Shown here piece by piece: positions 53,964 to 62,260 of a stretch of DNA of 64,000 bases; the first letter of the stretch is position 1; each line of letters begins with the position of its first letter. Origin of the DNA: Pyropia yezoensis (Eukaryota; Rhodophyta; Bangiophyceae; Bangiales; Bangiaceae); the NCBI GenBank assembly GCA_009829735.1, contig CM020618.1, forward strand, positions 42,422,878-42,486,877. The letters run 5' to 3'. The translations under genes and the position numbers were made by a program. The notes beneath the pieces were generated by a model that worked only from the letters and a program-made list of their open reading frames with translations, was not told where the DNA came from and made no database searches.

Positions 53964-56333
53964 TCAGTGGGTAGACCCACTGCCCGAGGGAGGGCACTCA
54001 CGCGTAAGCGCGTATACCTCCGTGCTCCACCGGTCGGCGATGTCTTGACGGTCAATCACCCGAGTTACCTCGGTGCATAGCTGGACGAGGGTGCTGCGGC
54101 CAGCCTCCATGTCCTCCAGAGCTCTCTGGAGGCGGTCAAGCACGCCACCGAAGCAACGCGCTGACCCAACCAGCGCAGCACCTGGGGGGATATCCCCCCA
54201 GCTAACAGAGAGACCCCCACGCATTGCGCGGGTAACAAGGGCGTCAACGCCCTCATACCAGAGACGGGGACTCCCGTCTTGTATGACAGGGGCGGGAGGG
54301 GACACTGGCGCAGCCAGAGGAGCCAGAGGAGCCGACACGGCCACCACCGGAGCCGGTGGCGCCTGATATGAGGCCCGGTAGGACCCCACCGAAGGGGCTC
54401 CACCGTAACCCCGGCGGGGCTCTGCCCGACGACGGGACACCTCACGCTCCCCACCCGCAGAGCCCCACTCTTGGGGACGACGGCCAACCGCCGCCGGTAT
54501 CGGGTTACCGAACCACAGGGCAAGGACCTGAAGAGGGTCATGGATAACCATGGGAATACCCAAGTCAGCAACAGCCTCGGTGGACGCCCACCCATGGCAA
54601 TTGGGCTCACCCGGCTGAGTACGCCGGATACGCAACGAGTGACGAGGCAAGGGGGTAGCCCCAGCCTGCGGGTCCAGATACGGGGGAAGGGCCACCACCC
54701 CAGCCCAGTTCACGGCATCGTGAACAGCCAGCAGGGCTTCGAACTCCCGGGCCAACCCGGTCTTGGCAGCTATCAGGTCCACGCCCAACTGCGCGATGTG
54801 CCGACGGACACCCGTCGGAAGATGAAACAGGCGCCCCTGCCGGCGGACGGACAGCAAGAAGAAGGAAGCCTGCCCGAGGGTAACCTCAAGGGTGAAGGTA
54901 CCCTGCAACGGGTGGACCGGTCGGGAGGCCAACACACTCCCGAAGTATCGGAGACAGGAGCCGGTGTCAAACCGGAAAGCAGGGGCGAGTTCCCACCCCT
55001 CCTGCCATAGCGGCGGGCGCACGGGAGTGTATACCGGCGCACGACCGTTGCCGGTCTGCAACGCACACGTTATATCGGTGCGGAACGCATCCACCATGAC
55101 ACCATGGTTACGTCGCCAGCTCGACGCCGACTTCAAACCCGCCATAGGCTGGTGGGGAGCCGTCAACGACAGATACGGGGATACCCCCGGGTAGTAATCA
55201 AAGTCGGGATACCGACTGGTATCGCCCATCGTCTCCCCATACGCAACCGGCTCCGCCGCCGCCGCAATCCCCCGAGCACTAGCCGGGTATTCAACCTCCC
55301 GCGGCAACGCGGGGGCAATCAGGTCGCATACCCCGAAGGCGGGGTCGAGGTAGACCTCACCCCGTCCCACCCGGGTGCGCCAGAGCTGCGCATGCCGGTC
55401 GTCCGGCTGACTCAGGATCCAATGGTGTTCCACCCGCACCGCGTTCGGCTGGTTGACCAGCCGCACCAACTCCCGCTCCCAACTCGGATCCACCTTAACG
55501 CGCCGGGAGGACTCTCCACGGGGAAGCCGCTGGTGGAAGTCCACCCGCATCCGCCCATCGGACTCCATTGACTCTTGCACAGTCAGGCCGCGAACCCGAG
55601 CCACCAAGTCGAACATCGACATGGCGGGTTGTCCCGCCGCCACGGCGACGCCGCCACCCAACGGGGCAACCCGGGCAGGACCAGGAAGAATCGGGGGCGC
55701 CGGGGGATGCCCCACCGGCAGATGGACCGGTGCCGGAGGGGCACGGGGCCGAGGAGGAAGAAGAAAGGCGGGCGCCCGCCCGGAGTAACTACCGGAGTCC
55801 ACTGCCATCGGTGTAGACCCACCTTGACCACCAGACGCCCGCGGCACCGCGGGCAGAGCAACGCCGCCACCCGAGCCCGACGGGGGCACCTCGGGGGCAG
55901 CAGGGGTAGACCCGTCACCCGCAGCCGCGGATGAACCACCCGGGCGGGCACCCGCGCCGTCTTGACCCGCCGTCCCGGTCGGGGTGCCACCATAACCGCC
56001 CGACACGCCGGCGACGCCGTCTTGAGGTTGAGCCGCGCCGGCACCGGCGACAGGAGCCATCCGGGCCGCCGGAGGAGTAGGGGTAGACGCAGCAGCTACC
56101 CGCGGTTGCCCGCCACCCGACGGAGCCGTCGTGCCGCTGCACACGGACGACAAACCGCCCGGGGCACCGTCCGGAGCCACGCGAACGGTCACCCGGTCGT
56201 CCTCGTCCTCCGACGAGCTCGCTAAGAAGCACTCGGCGGCGGTGGCAAAGACGGGAACGTCTTCCACCATCACCTCTTCCTCCTCCTCAAGCAGGAGGTC
56301 GTCCTCGCCCCCGGGTACCTGGGGGTCCGACAT
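53964..56333 (-). CDS. Element A antisense ORF (conserved unknown protein)
   Basis: Intact 789-codon minus-strand frame between pol and the 3' LTR, starting at ATG 56333 (MSDPQVPGG). Acidic N-terminus (residues about 9-25 and SSSEDEDD near 40), then about 200 residues rich in Pro/Gly/Ala. Residues about 450-545 carry the shared core: FRFDTGSCLRYFGSVL, RRQGRLFHLP, then helices ending VHDAVNW. A C-terminal helical segment ends RQDIADRWSTEVYALTRE, similar to the end of the C protein. A TATA-like TTATAAG lies on the minus strand at 56447-56441, about 105 bp before the ATG, and is kept in the two downstream tandem copies. Function unknown. Confidence 0.75.
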   Translation of the reverse strand: MSDPQVPGGEDDLLLEEEEEVMVEDVPVFATAAECFLASSSEDEDDRVTVRVAPDGAPGGLSSVCSGTTAPSGGGQPRVAAASTPTPPAARMAPVAGAGAAQPQDGVAGVSGGYGGTPTGTAGQDGAGARPGGSSAAAGDGSTPAAPEVPPSGSGGGVALPAVPRASGGQGGSTPMAVDSGSYSGRAPAFLLPPRPRAPPAPVHLPVGHPPAPPILPGPARVAPLGGGVAVAAGQPAMSMFDLVARVRGLTVQESMESDGRMRVDFHQRLPRGESSRRVKVDPSWERELVRLVNQPNAVRVEHHWILSQPDDRHAQLWRTRVGRGEVYLDPAFGVCDLIAPALPREVEYPASARGIAAAAEPVAYGETMGDTSRYPDFDYYPGVSPYLSLTAPHQPMAGLKSASSWRRNHGVMVDAFRTDITCALQTGNGRAPVYTPVRPPLWQEGWELAPAFRFDTGSCLRYFGSVLASRPVHPLQGTFTLEVTLGQASFFLLSVRRQGRLFHLPTGVRRHIAQLGVDLIAAKTGLAREFEALLAVHDAVNWAGVVALPPYLDPQAGATPLPRHSLRIRRTQPGEPNCHGWASTEAVADLGIPMVIHDPLQVLALWFGNPIPAAVGRRPQEWGSAGGEREVSRRRAEPRRGYGGAPSVGSYRASYQAPPAPVVAVSAPLAPLAAPVSPPAPVIQDGSPRLWYEGVDALVTRAMRGGLSVSWGDIPPGAALVGSARCFGGVLDRLQRALEDMEAGRSTLVQLCTEVTRVIDRQDIADRWSTEVYALTRECPPSGSGSTH

Positions 56334-56919
56334 GGTGCAACCGGGGTAGCAGGGGCGCCCCGTGCAGAAAAGCCGAGGCCGGCTCGACCCGGTACAAGCA
56401 ACGCTCGCACGGACGAGCCAGGGAAGCGCGGGTACCCGCGCTTATAACCGCACAGCTCAGTACGAGCGATACGGCAGCGCGGGACGACCCGCGCCAGCCG
56501 AGCTACGGGGGCGCTCCACCCAGGCACCTGGACCGGAGCCACGCCCCCCCCACACGGGGTAACCAGGGGGGTCACCCCCAACCGCCCCCACGCAACGCGG
56601 GCAGTTCCCGCCCCCACTCAATCGTCCACACGAGAGGGGCCCCCATACCACCAGGCACCTGGTGGCGGATCCGCTTGCACCACCCCTCGGAAAGGGGGGT
56701 CGTGAACAGAACCCGCATCGGGAATTTAACGGTCCGGAAAACGGATCGTGTGTGTACCACACAAAGGGGGGCACCCCCCTCAGACAACCTCGAAAAGGGG
56801 TGTCTGTCGCGACGGGGCGCAAAGCCCCACCCGACTGGTAAACGGTCACGCGACCCACTTACATTCGGTAACCCGAATGCAACTCGACCCGAGGACGGGC
56901 CGAATCTAAGGGGGGGATA
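56334..56919. other. Leader of the antisense ORF and purine tract of element A
   Basis: Non-coding on the pol strand. Rich in perfect short hairpins: CCACCAGG/CCTGGTGG at 56648-56665, CATTCGG/CCGAATG at 56862-56879 and GGGGC/GCCCC near 56815. The run AAGGGGGGGATA immediately before TGTAGC is the likely polypurine tract. Confidence 0.6.
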
Positions 56920-57281
56920 TGTAGCAATATGGATGACCGTATTGTGACCCTAATGCAGGGGGACTACTTCTAACCCTTAACTTTCAATTTGGGAGTCCGT
57001 ACTGGTCACGGTATCTTTAAGTTACGTATGACCAGAGGGACTTGCATCTTGGGGTGGAGGGTAGTTAGTAGTGTCTCCGAGGGTTTATAACGTGGGGGCC
57101 GGCGGCGAATCCACCGCCGGCCAAGGTAGAACAACAAACCCCTCCCATTTGGGCTCCCATCTTGGTCCCGTGGCTTGCGCTCCAAGGACAGCAACCTTGG
57201 CCTCCCGGTGACGTTGGTGCCGATCCCCCTTGGTGAGTGTTCCCTGAGAGTGGACGTGCGACGGATTCCTATTGGGCTACA
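56920..57281 (+). repeat. LTR of element A (3' LTR of the full copy)
   Basis: 362 bp, ending CTATTGGGCTACA, one base different from the other ends (CTATTGTGCTACA). It is followed directly by internal sequence equivalent to 55163 of A instead of flanking DNA. Confidence 0.9.
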
Positions 57282-58457
57282 AGCCGTCAACGACAGATAC
57301 GGGGATGCCCCCGGGTAATAATCGAAGTCGGGATACCGACCGGTGTCGCCCACCGTCTCCCCAAACGCAACCGGCTTCGCCACCGCCGCAATCCCCCGTG
57401 CACTAGCCGGGTAGTCAACCTCCCGCGGTAACGCGGGAGCAATCAGGTCGCATACCCCGAAGGCGGGGTCGAGGTAGACCTCACCCCGTCCCACCCGGGT
57501 GCGCCGGAGCTGCGCATGCCGGTCGTCCGGCTGACTCAGTATCCAATGGTGTTCCACCCGCACCGCGTTCGGCTGGTTGACCAGCCGCACCAACTCCCGC
57601 TCCCAACTCGGGTCCACCTTGACGCGCCGGGAGGACTCTCCATGCGGACGCGGCAGGTGGAAGTCCACCCGCATCCGCCCATCGGACTCCATTGACTCTT
57701 GCACAGTCAGGCCGCGAACCCGAGCCACCAAGTCGAACATCGACATGGCGGGTTGTCCCGCCGCCACGGCGACGCCGCCACCCAACGGGGCAACCCGGGC
57801 AGGACCAGGAAGAATCGGGGGCGCCGGGGGATGCCCCACCGGCAGATGGACCGGTGCCGGAGGGGCACGGGGCCGAGGAGGAAGAAGAAAGGCGGGCGCC
57901 CGCCCGGAGTAACTACCGGAGTCCACTGCCATCGGTGTAGACCCACCTTGACCACCAGACGCCCGCGGCACCGCGGGCAGAGCAACGCCGCCACCCGAGC
58001 CCGACGGGGGCACCTCGGGGGCAGCAGCGGTAGACCCGTCACCCGCAGCCGCGGATGAACCACCCGGGCGGGCACCCGCGCCGTCTTGACCCGCCGTCCC
58101 GGTCGGGGTGCCACCATAACCGCCCGACACGCCGGCGACGCCGTCTTGAGGTTGAGCCGCGCCGGCACCGGCGACAGGAGCCATCCGGGCCGCCGGAGGA
58201 GTAGGGGTAGACGCAGCAGCTACCCGCGGTTGCCCGCCACCCGACGGAGCCGTCGTGCCGCTGCACACGGACGACAAACCGCCCGGGGCACCGTCCGGAG
58301 CCACGCGAACGGTCACCCGGTCGTCCTCGTCCTCCGACGAGCTCGCTAAGAAGCACTCGGCGGCGGTGGCAAAGACGGGAACGTCTTCCACCATCACCTC
58401 TTCCTCCTCCTCAAGCAGGAGGTCGTCCTCGCCCCCGGGTACCTGGGGGTCCGACAT
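57006..58457 (-). pseudogene. Truncated antisense ORF, tandem unit 2
   Basis: Keeps the N-terminal half of the A antisense ORF from ATG 58457 (acidic and Pro/Gly-rich parts, and the DYYPG segment) but lacks the shared core. The frame then runs through the junction into antisense LTR sequence and stops at 57006. A frame extension upstream to 58574 also exists. Confidence 0.7.
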
Positions 58458-59042
58458 GGTGCAACCGGGGTAGCAGTGGGGCCCCGTGCAGAAAAGCCGA
58501 GGCCGGCTCGACCCGGTACAGAGAACGCTCGCACGGACGAGCCAGGGAAGCGCGGCACCCGCGCTTATATCCACACAGTTCAGTACGAGCGATACGGCAG
58601 CGCGGGACGACCCGCGCCAGCCGGGCTACGAGGGCGCTCCACCAAGGCACCTGGACCGGAGCCACGCCCCCCCCACACGGGGTAACCAGGGGGGTCACCC
58701 CCAACCGCCCCCACGCAACGCGGGCAGTTCCCGCCCCCACTCAATCGTCCACACGAGAGGGGCCCCCATACCACCAGGCACCTGGTGGCGGATCCGCTTG
58801 CACCACCCCTCGGAAAGGGGGGTCGTGAACAGAACCCGCATCGGGAATTTAACGGTCCGGAAAACGGATCGTGTGTGTACCACACAAAGGGGGGCACCCC
58901 CCTCAGACAACCTCGAAAAGGGGTGTCTGTCGCGACGGGGCGCAAAGCCCCACCCGACTGGTAAACGGTCACGCGACCCACTTACATTCGGTAACCCGAA
59001 TGCAACTCGACCCGAGGACGGGCCGAATCTAAGGGGGGGATA

Positions 59043-59404
59043 TGTAGCAATATGGATGACCGTATTGTGACCCTAATGCAGGGGGACTACTTCTAACCCT
59101 TAACTTTCAATTTGGGAGTCCGTACTGGTCACGGTATCTTTAAGTTACGTATGACCAGAGGGACTTGCATCTTGGGGTGGAGGGTAGTTAGTAGTGTCTC
59201 CGAGGGTTTATAACGTGGGGGCCGGCGGCGAATCCACCGCCGGCCAAGGTAGAACAACAAACCCCTCCCATTTGGGCTCCCATCTTGGTCCCGTGGCTTG
59301 CGCTCCAAGGACAGCAACCTTGGCCTCCCGGTGACGTTGGTGCCGATCCCCCTTGGTGAGTGTTCCCTGAGAGTGGACGTGCGACGGATTCCTATTGGGC
59401 TACA
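59043..59404 (+). repeat. LTR of element A, tandem unit 2
   Basis: 362 bp, with the GGGCTACA end variant as at 56920. Confidence 0.9.
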
Positions 59405-60580
59405 AGCCGTCAACGACAGATACGGGGATGCCCCCGGGTAATAATCGAAGTCGGGATACCGACCGGTGTCGCCCACCGTCTCCCCAAACGCAACCGGCTT
59501 CGCCACCGCCGCAATCCCCCGTGCACTAGCCGGGTAGTCAACCTCCCGCGGTAACGCGGGAGCAATCAGGTCGCATACCCCGAAGGCGGGGTCGAGGTAG
59601 ACCTCACCCCGTCCCACCCGGGTGCGCCGGAGCTGCGCATGCCGGTCGTCCGGCTGACTCAGTATCCAATGGTGTTCCACCCGCACCGCGTTCGGCTGGT
59701 TGACCAGCCGCACCAACTCCCGCTCCCAACTCGGGTCCACCTTGACGCGCCGGGAGGACTCTCCATGCGGACGCGGCAGGTGGAAGTCCACCCGCATCCG
59801 CCCATCGGACTCCATTGACTCTTGCACAGTCAGGCCGCGAACCCGAGCCACCAAGTCGAACATCGACATGGCGGGTTGTCCCGCCGCCACGGCGACGCCG
59901 CCACCCAACGGGGCAACCCGGGCAGGACCAGGAAGAATCGGGGGCGCCGGGGGATGCCCCACCGGCAGATGGACCGGTGCCGGAGGGGCACGGGGCCGAG
60001 GAGGAAGAAGAAAGGCGGGCGCCCGCCCGGAGTAACTACCGGAGTCCACTGCCATCGGTGTAGACCCACCTTGACCACCAGACGCCCGCGGCACCGCGGG
60101 CAGAGCAACGCCGCCACCCGAGCCCGACGGGGGCACCTCGGGGGCAGCAGGGGTAGACCCGTCACCCGCAGCCGCGGATGAACCACCCGGGCGGGCACCC
60201 GCGCCGTCTTGACCCGCCGTCCCGGTCGGGGTGCCACCATAACCGCCCGACACGCCGGCGACGCCGTCTTGAGGTTGAGCCGCGCCGGCACCGGCGACAG
60301 GAGCCATCCGGGCCGCCGGAGGAGTAGGGGTAGACGCAGCAGCTACCCGCGGTTGCCCGCCACCCGACGGAGCCGTCGTGCCGCTGCACACGGACGACAA
60401 ACCGCCCGGGGCACCGTCCGGAGCCACGCGAACGGTCACCCGGTCGTCCTCGTCCTCCGACGAGCTCGCTAAGAAGCACTCGGCGGCGGTGGCAAAGACG
60501 GGAACGTCTTCCACCATCACCTCTTCCTCCTCCTCAAGCAGGAGGTCGTCCTCGCCCCCGGGTACCTGGGGGTCCGACAT
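59129..60580 (-). pseudogene. Truncated antisense ORF, tandem unit 3
   Basis: Near-identical to the unit-2 ORF, with the same LTR fusion and the same loss of the core domain. Confidence 0.7.
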
Positions 60581-61165
60581 GGTGCAACCGGGGTAGCAGT
60601 GGGGCCCCGTGCAGAAAAGCCGAGGCCGGCTCGACCCGGTACAGAGAACGCTCGCACGGACGAGCCAGGGAAGCGCGGCACCCGCGCTTATATCCACACA
60701 GTTCAGTACGAGCGATACGGCAGCGCGGGACGACCCGCGCCAGCCGGGCTACGAGGGCGCTCCACCAAGGCACCTGGACCGGAGCCACGCCCCCCCCACA
60801 CGGGGTAACCAGGGGGGTCACCCCCAACCGCCCCCACGCAACGCGGGCAGTTCCCGCCCCCACTCAATCGTCCACACGAGAGGGGCTCCCCTACCACCAG
60901 ACACCTGGTGGCGGATCCGCTTGCACCACCCCTCGGAAAGGGGGGTCGTGAACAGAACCCGCATCGGGAATTTAACGGTCCGGAAAACGGATCGTGTGTG
61001 TACCACACAAAGGGGGGCACCCCCCTCAGACAACCTCGAAAAGGGGTGTCTGTCGCGACGGGGCGCAAAGCCCCACCCGACTGGTAAACGGTCACGCGAC
61101 CCACTTACATTCGGTAACCCGAATGCAACTCGACCCGAGGACGGGCCGAATCTAAGGGGGGGATA

Positions 61166-61527
61166 TGTAGCAATATGGATGACCGTATTGTGACCCTAAT
61201 GCAGGGGGACTACTTCTAACCCTTAACTTTCAATTTGGGAGTCCGTACTGGTCACGGTATCTTTAAGTTACGTATGACCAGAGGGACTTGCATCTTGGGG
61301 TGGAGGGTAGTTAGTAGTGTCTCCGAGGGTTTATAACGTGGGGGCCGGCGGCGAATCCACCGCCGGCCAAGGTAGAACAACAAACCCCTCCCATTTGGGC
61401 TCCCATCTTGGTCCCGTGGCTTGCGCTCCAAGGACAGCAACCTTGGCCTCCCGGTGACGTTGGTGCCGATCCCCCTTGGTGAGTGTTCCCTGAGAGTGGA
61501 CGTGCGACGGATTCCTATTGTGCTACA
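61166..61527 (+). repeat. Terminal LTR of element A array
   Basis: 362 bp, with the TGTGCTACA end as in the 5' LTR. Followed by TCCCT and then the DIRS gag frame. Confidence 0.9.
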
Positions 61528-61532
61528 TCCCT

Positions 61533-62260
61533 TCACGCCGGCCGACGTGGAGCACGTCACAAATTTCCCCGAGTCCGACCATGACTACGAGGAGGCCAAC
61601 GCCACCTTCGTCGCGGTGACCGGCGCCCAGGATATCGCCAACACCGCGTGCTCTCTCTACCACCAACGCGACAGCCTGACGGCAGGTGCGCTGGAAGCCC
61701 GGCTCGCCTGGCTGGCAGTCGCCACCCGCATCCATTACCGCATCATCTCCGCTCGGTATGGCTACATCGTCGCCAGCAAGAACGAGCCCGGCCTTGCCGA
61801 GCTCTTCCTCGCCACGGACGCCGTGCCGCGCAACCGCGGGCGTGGTGCCGGGTTGCAGAGGTTCCTTAACGCCGTCGCCGCCGACGAGGCCCGTGTGTTC
61901 ACGAAGCGTGCGGCTGAGGTCCGCCTCAACGGCCCCAAGCGCCGCCAGAAGCGACGCCCGGGTAGCGGCTCGGGCGGTGGCGGCGGGGGAGGCGGTTGTG
62001 GAGGCGGCGGCGGTGGCGGCGGTGGTGGCGGCCGCGGCGGCGGGGAGGGCAACCGCAACAAAAATTTCCAAAGAGCTGGCGGTGGCAGACAAGGCGGCAA
62101 GAGAAGCGGCGGCCAGGGCGGAGGCGGCAATCCGGGCGGCGGAGCAGCCGCGAAACTTGCGCATAGCGGTCGCGGCGGCGCAGGCGGAGGCAAACGCGCG
62201 GGCGGCAAAGGCAATGCAGCGGCCGCTGCAGCCGGTGGGGACGCCCGCACGAACTCCTAA
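61533..62260 (+). pseudogene. gag: DIRS-type gag, 3' part
   Basis: Continues the gag frame of 21625 (FTPADVEHVTNF onward). Helical capsid-like region (ALEARLAWLAVATRIHYRI, LQRFLNAVAADEARVF), then a basic and strongly Gly-rich tail (RRQKRRPGS, followed by Gly-repeat tracts at about 61960-62060), a nucleic-acid-binding type of end. Stop TAA at 62258. Overlaps the downstream pol frame. Confidence 0.7.

Larger units (their letters stand above)
21626..57281 (+). mobile_element. Ty3/gypsy element A (chromovirus-like), hosting elements B and C
   Basis: 5' LTR 21626-21987, gag, pol, an antisense ORF and a 3' LTR 56920-57281. After subtracting B (plus its duplicated GTCTT) and C (plus its duplicated GTGCA), the element is about 10.7 kb. 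Two further internal-plus-LTR units extend it to 61527. The outermost flanks, CCCCT (21621-21625) and TCCCT (61528-61532), fit a 5-bp target duplication with one later change. The 5' LTR differs from the right-hand LTRs at about seven positions in 362 bp, so this is the oldest of the three Ty3 insertions. The element lies in the same orientation as the DIRS gag it disrupts. Confidence 0.85.
56920..61527 (+). repeat. Tandem array of LTR plus truncated internal units
   Basis: Three LTRs at 56920, 59043 and 61166 are spaced exactly 2123 bp apart. Between them lie two copies of a 1761-bp internal segment that equals the last part of element A (from about 55163 to its 3' LTR). The junction of LTR end to AGCCGTCAACGAC is the same in both units, so one deletion event was then amplified. 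Units differ by a few substitutions (for example near 58028 and 60886-60901). Confidence 0.9.

Noticed and set aside
57006..58574. 522-codon frame as a normal full-length gene
   Set aside because: It is the N-terminal half of the A antisense ORF fused to antisense LTR sequence.
21626..61527. CRISPR array or bacterial phage region suggested by regular repeats
   Set aside because: The repeats are LTRs and hairpins in eukaryotic retroelements; no spacer-repeat pattern or cas genes.
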